56,970 nucleotides of DNA, taken from NCBI GenBank assembly GCA_050300875.1, contig JBNKYL010000089.1:1-56970 (forward strand). Reading direction: 5' to 3'. Numbering within the stretch: the stretch's first letter is position 1; every line of letters begins with the position of its first letter. The notes under the pieces are model-generated. The model searched no databases and had not been told where the DNA came from. It saw nothing but the letters and a program-made list of their open reading frames with translations. A program made the translations under genes and the position numbers. Shown piece by piece: positions 32,672-42,004 of this stretch. The stretch comes from CBDCFL01 sp050300875 (lineage in GTDB: Bacteria > Pseudomonadota > Alphaproteobacteria > Rhodobacterales > Rhodobacteraceae).

Positions 32672-34711
32672 TCAACGTTGTCCTTCGCGCAGCCAAGCCC
32701 ATATCGCCACGCCGGCGGCAAGCAAGAACGCGAGCCAGGTCGGCATCAGGGGTCGCAGGGTCACGGATGTCGTCAAGGATGCCGAGCGTGGTGTCAGGCC
32801 GATCCAACCCCTGCCGCCCGCCACCCGGCCTGGCGGGACCCAACGGATCTGCGGCATGCCTGCTGACAATGCGATCGCGTCCCCCCGGTTTGCGGCCAGC
32901 ACCCCAGCCATCTTTTCGGGTGACGCGACGGTTTCTTCAAACTCCTTGGGCGCTGATGGCCCGAGTGCTGCGACTGTACTGATCGTGCCATCGCTCAGCC
33001 GGTAAAGGCCGATATCGGGCCCGTCATAGTCGCCGGTAAACCGGCCCGCGCCGTCCGGGATCAAGGCAAGGCTGTCGGTTTGGCCATCGGGGCGGGTGAT
33101 GACCAGTTGGTCCGGCGTTTCGGTAAGGCTGCGGCGGGTGATGGTCATGTGCTGACCTTCTGCCGTAACCGACAGCGCCTCTTCCTCCAGCTCCGGCTCT
33201 TTCATCATCCAGTGGGCCAGGCGCCGCAGCAGTTCCAGTTGCGGGCCGCCATTCTGGTAGCCGCGCGACCAAAGCCAGGCCTGATCTGACCCAAGCACCG
33301 CAACGCGGCCTTCGCCGACGCGGTCCAGCACCAAGAGCGGCGCGTCATTGATACCGTTCATCACCACCTGGCCACCGGTCGGTTCCAGTTCGATCTGGCG
33401 CAACCAGTCGCCCCAGTTGCCATCCATGCCTTCAGTGACGGGGTGGCGCTGGCCAAGATCGCTTACCATCGGTTTGAAGGCCTGTTCCAGGACCCGGCCG
33501 GTGGGTGCAAGCGGCAGCATGTCGCCAATCGGAGAATGGAAAAGCGAATTGGCCGTGGCAAATTCCGGACCCGCTGCGATCAGCACAGCGCCGCCGCCTT
33601 GGACATAGGCGCGGATATTGTCCAGATACTGGTTGGGCAGGATCCCGCGCCGCCGGTAGCGGTCGAAAATGATCAGGTCAAATTCGTCGATCTTGTCGAG
33701 GAACAGTTCACGTGTCGGAAAGGCGATCAGCGACAATTCACTGACAGGCACGCCATCCTGTTTTTCGGGTGGCCGCAGGATTGTGAAATGCACAAGGTCC
33801 ACCGCGCTGTCCGATTTCAGCAGGTTGCGCCAGGTGCGCCCGCCGGGATGCGGTTCGCCCGACACCAGCAGAACCGACAGGCGGTCCCGCACGCCGTTGA
33901 TCTGCACCACGGCGGCATTGTTGCGATCAGTCAGTTCGCCTGTGGCCGTGGGCAGGGACAGGTGCAGCACATTAATGCCGCCATGGGGCAGGTTGACCTG
34001 CAATTCCAGCGCTTCGCCGACCTCGACAGGGAAGGAGATCGGTGGGTCGCCGTCCACAGATATCGCCAGGTCCAAAAGGCCGGGGGCGGCAGGGGCGGCG
34101 CCTTGGTCTTCAATACGCACGCGCAGCGTCACTGGTTCGCCAAGGATGGCAAAGGCCGGCGCGCTTTCGACAATCAGGCGTCGATCCCAATCGTCTGGTT
34201 GGCCGGTCATCAGCAGGTGCATAGGTGCAGGCAGGTCAGGTGCAAGCGGGGCGTCATGGACCAGCCCGTCGCCGACCATGATCACGCCTGCCAGGCGATC
34301 CGCGGGGATGTCGGCCAGGGCATTGGCCAGTTCACCCATGGCGAGCGTACCGGCATTGTCCGGCCCGTCACCGACGACCACTTCGCGAAGTTCTGCCCCG
34401 TCACGGGCGGCAATCGCCGCGGCAATGGCCCGACGGGCGGTTTCGGTCTGTTCGGGACGGTCGGCGATGGATTGGCTGGCGGTTTCATCAGTCACCATCA
34501 CGACGATGTCGGATAGGGGATCACGTTCTTCGAGTTGCAAGGAAGGGTTGGCAATCGCGCCCAGGATCAAAGCCGCCGCAATCCCACGCAACGGCCAACC
34601 CGCCAGCCCGCGCCAGATACCGAAGGCCAAAAGGCCGAAAAGACCGCCGCCCAACGCAAGCATCGCGCCCCAAGGCAGGAGTGGGTCGAAAATGACGGAT
34701 GACAGGTTCAC
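32672..34711 (-). CDS. Membrane protein with VWA-like and glutamine-amidotransferase-like regions
   Basis: A 679-residue protein. Two membrane helices lie near the N-terminus (residues ~13-32 and ~40-56) and one near the C-terminus (WLAFLLAAGVAIWAWL). Between them are a VWA-like part (DIVVMVTDETASQS, lacking a full MIDAS pattern), an immunoglobulin-like or carrier region, and a class I GATase-like fold (RDRLSVLLVSGEPHPG, then YVQGGGAVLIAAGPEFA) without an obvious catalytic Cys-His pair. It resembles the large membrane protein usually found last in MoxR-DUF58-DUF4159 operons. Function unknown; possibly an envelope or surveillance complex. Its ATG overlaps the stop of the DUF4159 gene. Confidence 0.8.
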   Translation of the reverse strand: MNLSSVIFDPLLPWGAMLALGGGLFGLLAFGIWRGLAGWPLRGIAAALILGAIANPSLQLEERDPLSDIVVMVTDETASQSIADRPEQTETARRAIAAAIAARDGAELREVVVGDGPDNAGTLAMGELANALADIPADRLAGVIMVGDGLVHDAPLAPDLPAPMHLLMTGQPDDWDRRLIVESAPAFAILGEPVTLRVRIEDQGAAPAAPGLLDLAISVDGDPPISFPVEVGEALELQVNLPHGGINVLHLSLPTATGELTDRNNAAVVQINGVRDRLSVLLVSGEPHPGGRTWRNLLKSDSAVDLVHFTILRPPEKQDGVPVSELSLIAFPTRELFLDKIDEFDLIIFDRYRRRGILPNQYLDNIRAYVQGGGAVLIAAGPEFATANSLFHSPIGDMLPLAPTGRVLEQAFKPMVSDLGQRHPVTEGMDGNWGDWLRQIELEPTGGQVVMNGINDAPLLVLDRVGEGRVAVLGSDQAWLWSRGYQNGGPQLELLRRLAHWMMKEPELEEEALSVTAEGQHMTITRRSLTETPDQLVITRPDGQTDSLALIPDGAGRFTGDYDGPDIGLYRLSDGTISTVAALGPSAPKEFEETVASPEKMAGVLAANRGDAIALSAGMPQIRWVPPGRVAGGRGWIGLTPRSASLTTSVTLRPLMPTWLAFLLAAGVAIWAWLREGQR

Positions 34712-37476
34712 TGGCCCAGCCTTTCCAGCAGAGCCGGCACATGCACCTGATCGGATTTGTAGTTGCCGGTCAGCACATGCATCACCAGGTTGACGCCAAA
34801 TCTGATTGCGTACTCCCGCTGGCGTTCGCCTGTCAGCCCGCGCCCGACCGGGTACATCCAGTTGCCCGCGCCGTCGATCGCCCAGGCCGCCGCCCAGTCA
34901 TTGCCGCCGATAACGACCGGCGTCACGTTGTCATTGAGATTGCGAAAAGGCATGCCTTCGGCCTGTTCTGCCCCAGGCGGCGCGGCCTCGACCCAGACGG
35001 GGCCGCCCGCATAGCGGCCCGGGAAATCCTGAAGCAGATAGAAGGTACGCGTCAGTATGTGATCGACCGGCACGGTTTCCAATGGCGGAATATCAAGCGG
35101 CAGAGCAAGCGCGCGCAGTTTTTCCGAATTCATGGAAGCCGCTCCGAGCCCTGCTGTGTTGGCGTCGCGCGTGTCGAACAGGATCATGCCGCCGCCACGC
35201 AGGTAGCGGTTCAGCCGGGCATAGGCCGCGTCCGATGGCAGATCCTGCCCGGGCGTCACCGGCCAGTAGAGCAGAGGAAAGAAGGCCAGTTCGTCACGTT
35301 CCAGATCGACACCAATCGGATCGGACGGCTCAACCGATGTGCGCGCGAAAAGCGCGTCGGACAGTCCCGTCAGCCCGGCCCGAGACACGGCATCGACTTG
35401 CGCATCGCCGGTACGGACATAGGCAAGAACAGTGTGCGTCGTGGCTTGAAGGGCGAAATCCTCGGCCGTTTGCGCTTGCGACGGTTCGGGCGCGCTTGCC
35501 ATCAAGGCAAAGGTCACAAGGCTTGCGGCGGCTAACCCGCGCGGACCGGTCAGGCGGCCTGAAATCCACAGCGTGGCCAGGATATCGACAGCCAAAAGGG
35601 CAAGCGCGGCAGCCAGCGCGTAGCCTTTCAATTGTTCCGGGCGCACGGTTTCAAGCCCTTGCACGGTTATGCGAGCCGGCCAAGTGGCGGGGATCAGTTC
35701 GCGATCCGCGGCAATGACGTTGAGCGCCAGAACGCGTTTTTCGCTGGCCCATGTGCCGGGCGGGGTGGCCCGGGATGCGCTGGCATTGATCAGGGTTTCG
35801 CCCGGAAGGGAATAGACCTGCGGCGATGGAACGGTCTCGCCAAAACCGTCGATCAGCGATTGGGCGATCCAGGTTGTGCCCGCCATATCCGCCGCATCCG
35901 GTCGGGCGGATCGCGTAGATACGGCGAGCCGTTCCAGCATCTGCACGAAAAGGCCCGACAAGGGCAGGCTGGACCATTCGGCATTGGCGGTGACGTGAAA
36001 CAGAACGACCTGGCCCTGACCGAGTTGTTTGCGCGTGACCAATGGTGTGCCATCGTCCAGGGCTGCGATGGTATGCGATGGAAGGTCCGGGTCAGGCTGG
36101 GCCAGCACCTGTGCGCTGATCTGAACGTCATTGGGGATGGTCAGGCCGTAGAATGGCGAATTGGGTGCGAACGCACGCAGGCTGCGGGGGTCGCCCCAGC
36201 TCATCGCGCCGCCAATTGACCTGCCGCCAACGCGCAGGCGCACCGGCAGAAGCGGGTCATCGTCCTGTCGGGCGATATCGCTGGCGGCCAGCCGCGGTCC
36301 CGCGAAACGGACCAGAAGCCCGCCTTGTTCCACCCAGTCCCGAATGCCCGAGGCTTCGGCTTCGGACAAGACCGCCACGTCGGCCAGAATGATCACATCG
36401 GGGTTGGCCGGCAGGATATCGGCCAGCGCGCCATCCAGCAGATCAGCCGTTGGCGATAGCGCTTGGCGCAGGAAATGTGACGGCGACAATAGCAGCAGGC
36501 CTTCGCGGTCTTCGCGACCGGAATATAGCGCCACTTCGCGCCGGCGCAGACTGTCGTCGGCCAGCGCCACGGCACCGGCGGAACGCCGCGCCTCGATCGT
36601 GAAACGCGTGAAGCGGTTGCGCAGTTCCGGTGGCACGACCAGGTCAAGCTGTGCTTCCTTTTCGCCGGATGCGAACCGAACGGGGGCCTGTGCCAGAACG
36701 CGACTGATCCCTGCGGGATCGGGGCCATGCGCGGCAAGAGTCAGTTCGGCATCGCCCACGCTATCTGCGCGGATTGCGGTCAGGCGGACCTTGCCATCTA
36801 GGAACTCGGCCGGGCGCAGCGCATAGAGCGGCGCGGGCGTGCCGACCACTGAAACAGGACCGCGTGCTTCGAACGCGGCCAGCAGGGGCGCGCGGTCGCG
36901 GTCCAGCCCGTCTGTCAGCCAAAGCGTATCGAAACTGCCGGTCAGGGCCGCGGCCCAGGCCCGAGCTTCCGCACCAGGTTCCCATGGTGCCGGAAGCAGC
37001 CCGGGCAGGCGCGATTGCCATTCGCTTGCGGCGGCGAACGGCACTGGACTTCCGGGTGGGGGGGGCTCCGTCAGGCGGATTACGGCCGTTGTTCGCCCGG
37101 TGCGCGCGGCTTCTTCCAGTTCGGCGGCGATCCGGTCGCTGCGCGCGTCCCAATCGGCAGCACTGGCCCAGCTTGCGTCGGTGACAATCAAAAGGGGGCC
37201 GGTTCGGTCCACGGTTTCCTGCGGGTTCAGGACCGGACCCGCGAAACCCAGGATAAGCGCGGCAATTGCCAGACTGCGCAGAGCCAATAGCCACCAAGGC
37301 GTGCGCTGCGTTTCGGGCTGGTCGTCGCGCAGGCCAAGCAAAAGCGATACGGCCGGGAAGATCAGCCTTTTTGGCGCAGGTGGCACCGCACGCAGGAGAA
37401 TCCACAAGATCGGCAGGCCCGCCAGCGCGGCCAGTAGCCACGGCGCAGTGAACCCAATGCCGAACAAGGAAAACAT
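34708..37476 (-). CDS. DUF4159 domain protein with BatA-like N-terminal membrane region
   Basis: A 922-residue membrane protein. The N-terminus (FGIGFTAPWLLAALAGLPIL, then TPWWLLALRSLAIAALILGF) is the BatA/aerotolerance-regulator N-terminal domain with two helices. A VWA-like segment (GPLLIVTDASWASAADWDAR) and a GATase-like segment with VEQGGLLVRFAGPRLAASDI follow. Two further helices near residues ~640-690 lead to the C-terminal DUF4159 domain (VDAVSRAGLTGLSDAL, then YLRGGGMILFDTRD, and FYLLQDFPGRYAGGPVWVE). The ATG at 37476 overlaps the DUF58 stop as TGATG, and its own stop overlaps the next gene by four bases. Function unknown. Confidence 0.87.
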   Translation of the reverse strand: MFSLFGIGFTAPWLLAALAGLPILWILLRAVPPAPKRLIFPAVSLLLGLRDDQPETQRTPWWLLALRSLAIAALILGFAGPVLNPQETVDRTGPLLIVTDASWASAADWDARSDRIAAELEEAARTGRTTAVIRLTEPPPPGSPVPFAAASEWQSRLPGLLPAPWEPGAEARAWAAALTGSFDTLWLTDGLDRDRAPLLAAFEARGPVSVVGTPAPLYALRPAEFLDGKVRLTAIRADSVGDAELTLAAHGPDPAGISRVLAQAPVRFASGEKEAQLDLVVPPELRNRFTRFTIEARRSAGAVALADDSLRRREVALYSGREDREGLLLLSPSHFLRQALSPTADLLDGALADILPANPDVIILADVAVLSEAEASGIRDWVEQGGLLVRFAGPRLAASDIARQDDDPLLPVRLRVGGRSIGGAMSWGDPRSLRAFAPNSPFYGLTIPNDVQISAQVLAQPDPDLPSHTIAALDDGTPLVTRKQLGQGQVVLFHVTANAEWSSLPLSGLFVQMLERLAVSTRSARPDAADMAGTTWIAQSLIDGFGETVPSPQVYSLPGETLINASASRATPPGTWASEKRVLALNVIAADRELIPATWPARITVQGLETVRPEQLKGYALAAALALLAVDILATLWISGRLTGPRGLAAASLVTFALMASAPEPSQAQTAEDFALQATTHTVLAYVRTGDAQVDAVSRAGLTGLSDALFARTSVEPSDPIGVDLERDELAFFPLLYWPVTPGQDLPSDAAYARLNRYLRGGGMILFDTRDANTAGLGAASMNSEKLRALALPLDIPPLETVPVDHILTRTFYLLQDFPGRYAGGPVWVEAAPPGAEQAEGMPFRNLNDNVTPVVIGGNDWAAAWAIDGAGNWMYPVGRGLTGERQREYAIRFGVNLVMHVLTGNYKSDQVHVPALLERLGQ

Positions 37477-38357
37477 CAGCCCCGCCTTTCCAGCGCGCGA
37501 TAGGTCCAAAGCAGCGCGGCTTCGGCGGCCTGATCGGTGCGCGCGGTATGGAACAGCCAGCCGGTGCGCTGGGCCAGGTCCTGCAGGTTCGCGCGCCGGC
37601 GCGTCAGACGGTCCAGATAGGCGGGTTTCAGGTCAGCCGCTTTCAAAGTTTCATGTTCCAGCGTGCCGCCCTGGCTTTGAAAGATCGTGCGACCGCGGAA
37701 GGGAAATGATTCTTCCTGCGGGTCGAGCACCTGCACCATCGCGCCGCGCACGCCGGTGCGGGCATTGCGCGTGATTTCGGCGATCAGCGGGGCGGGATCG
37801 GCAAGAAAATCCGATATCAGCACCACGCGACCATGTGCCTGAACGCCGGACAGGTCAGGCAGTGCATAGTCGGAGGGGTCGCCATCGCGTTCCAAGATTG
37901 CCGCGATGCGCGATGTCTGTGTGTCGCCGGCGGCTGGGCGCAAACCTTGCGGTCCGGCCAGACCGACGCGTTCGCCGCCCCGAATCAAAAGGATTGCCAG
38001 GGCCAGCGCCAAAACCTTGGCGCGGCGGCCCTTGGGCGGCAGGTTGCGGTTGGACTGAAACGCCATGGACAGGCCGGGATCGGCCCAAATCCATACCGAT
38101 TGCGCCGCCTGCCATTCCTTTTCACGGACGAAATGGGTGTCCGAACGCGCCGACCGCCGCCAGTCGATGGCGCGTGCCGGGTCGCCCGCATGTGCCGGGC
38201 GGTATTGCCAGAATTCATCGCCGCGACCTGCGCGCCGCCGACCATGCACGCCCAGCATCACCGTCGCCGCCAGTCGTTCGGCGTCGGCCAGCAAGGGTGG
38301 CAGCGGAGCGGCCAGCCCTTCGGCGCGCGCGCGCAGGGATAGCGGAGTTTGGCTCAC
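37476..38357 (-). CDS. DUF58 domain protein
   Basis: A 293-residue soluble protein of the DUF58 family. The conserved block is GRGDEFWQYRPAHAGDPARA followed by IDWRRSARSD, and the later half is VWA-like (WIWADPGLSMAF, then VVLISDFLAD). DUF58 proteins nearly always accompany MoxR ATPases and are thought to be partners or clients in chaperone-like assembly. It overlaps moxR by four bases at its start and the DUF4159 gene by one base (TGATG) at its end. Confidence 0.92.
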   Translation of the reverse strand: MSQTPLSLRARAEGLAAPLPPLLADAERLAATVMLGVHGRRRAGRGDEFWQYRPAHAGDPARAIDWRRSARSDTHFVREKEWQAAQSVWIWADPGLSMAFQSNRNLPPKGRRAKVLALALAILLIRGGERVGLAGPQGLRPAAGDTQTSRIAAILERDGDPSDYALPDLSGVQAHGRVVLISDFLADPAPLIAEITRNARTGVRGAMVQVLDPQEESFPFRGRTIFQSQGGTLEHETLKAADLKPAYLDRLTRRRANLQDLAQRTGWLFHTARTDQAAEAALLWTYRALERRG

Positions 38358-39361
38358 GCGGCGTTCTCGACCAGGCCGATACCGGACAGGACTTGGTTGA
38401 TCAGCCCGTCGATTGTGGCCCCTTCGGCGCGCGCGGCAAAACTCAGTGCCATGCGGTGGCGCAGCACGGGCGCGGCCATGCGCGCGATGTCATCGGTATT
38501 TGGGGCCAGGCGGCCATCGAGCAGGGCGCGGGCGCGCACGGTCAACATCAGCGCCTGTGCGGCACGCGGGCCAGGCCCCCAGGCGACGGTTTCGCGAACG
38601 ATGTCGGGCGCTGTCCCGTCTTCGGGGCGAAATGCGCGCACAACATCAAGGATGCGTTCCACGACGCTGTCACCCACCGGCATCCGGCGCAACATGGCCT
38701 GCGCAGCAATCAGCTCATCGGCGGTGAAAACGGCATGGGCGTCTTCTTCGGCTGCGCCTGTGGTGGCCAGAAGGATTGCGCGTTCGGCGTCCCGTTGGGG
38801 ATAATCAACGTCGATCTGAACAAGGAAGCGGTCAAGCTGGGCTTCGGGCAGGGGATAGGTGCCTTCCTGTTCGATCGGGTTCTGCGTGGCCAGCACGTGG
38901 AAGGGCGCGGGCAGCGGGTGCGGTTGGCCCGCAATCGTTACGGACCGCTCCTGCATCGCCTGCAACAGCGCGGACTGCGTACGCGGGCTGGCGCGGTTGA
39001 TCTCGTCGGCCATCAAAAGCTGGCAGAACACCGGACCATCGATAAAACGAAATGCACGCGAACCGTCTGCCGCCGTTTCCAGCACTTCAGACCCCAGAAT
39101 ATCCGCGGGCATCAGGTCCGGCGTGAACTGCACGCGCGCGCCGTCCAGTCCCATGACCGTCGACAGTGTTTCCACAAGGCGGGTCTTGCCCAGACCCGGC
39201 AGGCCCACCAGCAAACCGTGCCCGCCACACAAAAGCGCCGACAGGACCAGTTCGACGACTTCATGTTGGCCGATGAACCGCTTTTCGATACTGGTCCGGG
39301 CTTCGGCCAGTTTTTCGCCCAAAGCTTCGATTTCTTCCACCAGCGGTTCGGTCGCGGTCAT
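38354..39361 (-). CDS. MoxR-family AAA+ ATPase
   Basis: A 335-residue ATPase with Walker A VGLPGLGKTRLVE, Walker B LLMADEINRASPRTQS, sensor 1 region LATQNPIEQEGTYPLPEAQ and the MoxR-type FLVQIDVDYP arginine-finger context. MoxR proteins act as ATP-driven chaperones for VWA-type or metal-dependent partners. It is the first of four genes with overlapping stop/start codons (38354-38357 ATGA; 37476 TGATG; 34708-34711 ATGA). Its start faces the DUF1285 gene across 61 bases, so a divergent promoter lies at 39362-39422. Confidence 0.94.
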   Translation of the reverse strand: MTATEPLVEEIEALGEKLAEARTSIEKRFIGQHEVVELVLSALLCGGHGLLVGLPGLGKTRLVETLSTVMGLDGARVQFTPDLMPADILGSEVLETAADGSRAFRFIDGPVFCQLLMADEINRASPRTQSALLQAMQERSVTIAGQPHPLPAPFHVLATQNPIEQEGTYPLPEAQLDRFLVQIDVDYPQRDAERAILLATTGAAEEDAHAVFTADELIAAQAMLRRMPVGDSVVERILDVVRAFRPEDGTAPDIVRETVAWGPGPRAAQALMLTVRARALLDGRLAPNTDDIARMAAPVLRHRMALSFAARAEGATIDGLINQVLSGIGLVENAA

Positions 39362-39422
39362 GACAATGCTCCTGCTTTGGTTATATGGTCCGCATTAAAG
39401 GAAGTTATTGCGCGGACAGCAA

Positions 39423-40022
39423 ATGGCAAACGCGGATCAGGCACAAAAGATCGTGAAAACCGGCGCGGAATCGCTGGCCGATGCGGCGCGCAAGGCCAGC
39501 AAGCGCGGATTGCCGCCCGTTCATCTGTGGAACCCGCCGTTTTGTGGCGACCTCGATATGCGCATCGCCCGTGACGGCACGTGGTTCTATCTGGGCACGC
39601 CCATTGGGCGGTTTGAACTGGCGCGGTTGTTTTCCACAATCCTGCGTCGCGATGGCGACAATTACTTTCTGGTCACCCCGGTCGAAAAGGTCGGGATTAC
39701 CGTGGATGACGCCCCCTTCGTCGCCGTGGATTTCACCATTGAAGGCGAGGGCCCGGATCAGGTTCTGACGTTTGAAACCAACATGGGCGACCTTGCGCCT
39801 GCCGGTCCCGATCATCCGATCCGGGTGGTGCGTGACCCTGAAACCGGCGAGCCGTCGCCTTACGTTCTGGTGCGCGCCAACCTGGAGGCATTGATCGACC
39901 GCAAAAGTTTCTATCGGCTGGTCGAACTTGGCGCCCATGAAACGCGCGATGATGAAAGCTGGTTCGGCTTGTGGTCGGGGGGGCAGTTCTTTCCCATCAT
40001 CCCGTCGGCAGAATTGCGCTAG
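39423..40022 (+). CDS. DUF1285 domain protein
   Basis: A 199-residue protein of the DUF1285 family. Family landmarks include PPVHLWNPPFCGDLDMRI, DGTWFYLGTPIGRFELARLF and the closing GLWSGGQFFPI. Structures of relatives show a two-domain beta-rich fold of unknown role. It is divergent from the MoxR operon, a link often seen in alphaproteobacteria and suggesting shared physiology. The ATG at 39423 is 18 bases after AAAGGAAG; a TTG at 39408 sits too close to that site. Start uncertain by 15 bases. Confidence 0.88.
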   Translation: MANADQAQKIVKTGAESLADAARKASKRGLPPVHLWNPPFCGDLDMRIARDGTWFYLGTPIGRFELARLFSTILRRDGDNYFLVTPVEKVGITVDDAPFVAVDFTIEGEGPDQVLTFETNMGDLAPAGPDHPIRVVRDPETGEPSPYVLVRANLEALIDRKSFYRLVELGAHETRDDESWFGLWSGGQFFPIIPSAELR

Positions 40023-40127
40023 GGCTTTGGCCAAACAAATTTGGACAGGCTGAAAGGCTACTGACAGAATGCTGTCAGCAGGGGTGTGCGATGTAGGCGC
40101 TGCAACACATCCCTGAAAGGAAATGAC

Positions 40128-40499
40128 ATGACCCAGCCCACCGTCGTATGGACCGAAATTCCCGTCACAGATCTTGATCGCGCGCAGGCGTTCTATTCGG
40201 ATGTCTTCGGCTGGCAGATGGCCCGCGACGATACCGGACCCAACCCGATGGTACTTTTCAGTACGGATGCGGCCGGTGTTCACGGCCATCTATATCCGGG
40301 CATGCCTGCCGTGGACGGGCAGGGGCCGACCCTGCACCTGATGGTTTCCGATACGGTTGAAGCGGCGGTTGATCGCGTCAAGGCCGCAGGCGGCACGGTG
40401 TTGCCGATACCGGTGATCACCATTCCGCCGGGCCGTTTCGCCTACGCGCAGGATCCCGACGGAAATTCGCTGGGCCTGTTCGAACCGAAAGCCGCCTGA
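40128..40499 (+). CDS. VOC (glyoxalase/bleomycin-resistance) fold protein
   Basis: A 123-residue single-module VOC protein. It opens with VVWTEIPVTDLDRAQAFYSD and ends with FAYAQDPDGNSLGLFEPK, the usual metal-site and C-terminal pattern. Candidate metal ligands are Glu in the first strand, His in TLHLMVSD and Glu in LGLFEP. Members include glyoxalases, dioxygenases and antibiotic-binding proteins; the substrate here is unknown. AAAGGAAATGAC precedes the ATG. It shares a TGATG overlap with the WYL regulator, so it may be its regulatory target or partner. Confidence 0.88.
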   Translation: MTQPTVVWTEIPVTDLDRAQAFYSDVFGWQMARDDTGPNPMVLFSTDAAGVHGHLYPGMPAVDGQGPTLHLMVSDTVEAAVDRVKAAGGTVLPIPVITIPPGRFAYAQDPDGNSLGLFEPKAA

Positions 40500-41185
40500 T
40501 GCGCCGGGCCGACCGCCTTTTCCAAATCGTGCAATATCTGCGCGGCGGTCGGCTCGTCACCGCCGCGCAGCTGGCCGAAAGGCTCAAAGTCACGCCGCGC
40601 ACGATCTATCGCGACGTGGCCGACCTGATCGGATCTGGCGTGCCGATCGAAGGCGAGGCCGGCGTCGGCTACATGATGCGCGACGGCTATGATCTGCCGC
40701 CGTTGATGTTCACCGAGGCCGAAATCGTGTCATTGGTGGCCGGTGCCCGGCTGATCCGGGCCTGGGGCGGGGCCAGCATGGCCGCAAATGCCGAAGAAGC
40801 GTTGATCAAGATCGGCGCGGTTCTACCCGACCGAGCCCGCGCACGGGCCGAGGCGGTCAGCGTGCACGCCCCCGACATGTCCGGCATGTCGGATGACCTG
40901 CGCCGGTTGATCGACCGTATCGAGGCGGCAACCAATGCATCGGTCCGCATTCAATTCGGTTACGTTGATGAAAACGATGCGGCAACAATGCGTACGATCA
41001 GGCCCTTGGGCCTTTGGTTCTGGGGCAAGGTCTGGACCGTTGTCGCCTGGTGTGAGTTGCGTCAGGATTTTCGTATGTTCCGCCTGGACCGGATGGAAAA
41101 CGTGTCAGAGGCGGGAACGTTTCATCCTGAACGCGGGCAGACGCTGCGGGATTTCTATGCGCAGGAAGCCTGGCGCAGACGATAA
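40499..41185 (+). CDS. YafY-type HTH/WYL-domain transcriptional regulator
   Basis: A 228-residue regulator. The N-terminal DeoR-like winged helix-turn-helix is seen in LFQIVQYLRGGRLVTAAQLA and VTPRTIYRDVADLIGSGVPI. A YafY-type middle follows (DLPPLMFTEAEIVSLVAGAR), and the C-terminal WYL-like ligand domain includes IRPLGLWFWGKVWTVVAWCE. WYL domains bind nucleic-acid-derived or other small ligands. The ATG overlaps the VOC stop by one base (TGATG), so both proteins are co-expressed. Confidence 0.93.
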   Translation: MRRADRLFQIVQYLRGGRLVTAAQLAERLKVTPRTIYRDVADLIGSGVPIEGEAGVGYMMRDGYDLPPLMFTEAEIVSLVAGARLIRAWGGASMAANAEEALIKIGAVLPDRARARAEAVSVHAPDMSGMSDDLRRLIDRIEAATNASVRIQFGYVDENDAATMRTIRPLGLWFWGKVWTVVAWCELRQDFRMFRLDRMENVSEAGTFHPERGQTLRDFYAQEAWRRR

Positions 41186-41206
41186 CAGGGAAGGGTGTCT
41201 TTCGCG

Positions 41207-42004
41207 TCAATATTTCGGCGGACGGCCCTGCATGTTCGCCGCGACCGCTTCAAGCTGGTTCGGAGCGCCCAGAATTTCTGACTGAAGCAGTGCCTCGAGA
41301 TGCAGCGCTTCTGCCGGGGGCAAGGCCCAGGCTTCTTCGACAAGCCGCTTGGCCGCCCGGATCGCATCCGGGGACCGAGCGGCGATTTCGTCTGCCATTG
41401 CGAAGGCGCGGTCAAGCGGGCTGTCATCGACATACGTGAGCAGCCCGAAATCAGCAGCGCTGTGCGCGTCCAGAACGCGCGCGGTCATGATGAGCTCTTT
41501 TGCCAGATCGGCACGAACGAGTTTCGGAAGGCTCTGTGTGATCCCCATATCAGGGATCAGGCCCCACTTCGCTTCCATGATCGACAAACGCGCATCGGGG
41601 GCGGCAATGCGGAAATCCGCGGCCAGCGCCAATTGCATCCCTGCGCCGAAGGCCACGTCTTGAACCGCTGCGATAACCGGCACTTCCAGCGCCTGCCAGC
41701 AGGTAACCGGGCGCTGATAGAAATTCGCGGCCTCGCCCGGCGCGGGGTTGAGCATCCGGTCTTTTACCTGATCCAGTTTTCCGACCAAGGTCTGCATCAC
41801 CGACAGGTCCAGCCCCGCGCAGAAACACCCCCTTGCGCCTGACATGACGACAGCGCGCAAGCCCGGTTTGGTTGCCAGTTCCGCAGCCGCGTCGGGCAGG
41901 TCGCCGAACATGTCCAGAGACATGGCGTTCTTCTTTTCAGGACGGTTCAGGATGACGTGGGCGACATGGTCGCCCCGCCATTCGATCCGGACGGTATCTG
42001 CCAT
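41207..42004 (-). CDS. Crotonase / enoyl-CoA hydratase-isomerase family protein
   Basis: A 265-residue crotonase-fold protein. The oxyanion-hole segments are ARGCFCAGLDLSVMQ and VQDVAFGAGMQLALAADFRI. At the usual position of the second catalytic Glu, EAKWGLIPDMG gives Asp, and the first Glu position is Ala/Phe (AVQDVAFG). This pattern is closer to dienoyl-CoA isomerases than to classical hydratases. The ATG at 42004 follows AAGGGAACC. It converges on the WYL gene (21-base gap) and is divergent from the SET gene across 171 bases in which I see no gene. Confidence 0.88.
   Translation of the reverse strand: MADTVRIEWRGDHVAHVILNRPEKKNAMSLDMFGDLPDAAAELATKPGLRAVVMSGARGCFCAGLDLSVMQTLVGKLDQVKDRMLNPAPGEAANFYQRPVTCWQALEVPVIAAVQDVAFGAGMQLALAADFRIAAPDARLSIMEAKWGLIPDMGITQSLPKLVRADLAKELIMTARVLDAHSAADFGLLTYVDDSPLDRAFAMADEIAARSPDAIRAAKRLVEEAWALPPAEALHLEALLQSEILGAPNQLEAVAANMQGRPPKY

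Noticed and set aside
39362..39422. Defined promoter boxes between the MoxR and DUF1285 genes
   Set aside because: The 61 bases must contain divergent promoters, but no convincing -35/-10 pair could be aligned by eye.
37835..39574. Plus-strand frame of 579 codons
   Set aside because: Antisense to the DUF58 and MoxR genes, which have clear motifs; the composition of the product is Arg/Gly-rich as in typical shadows.
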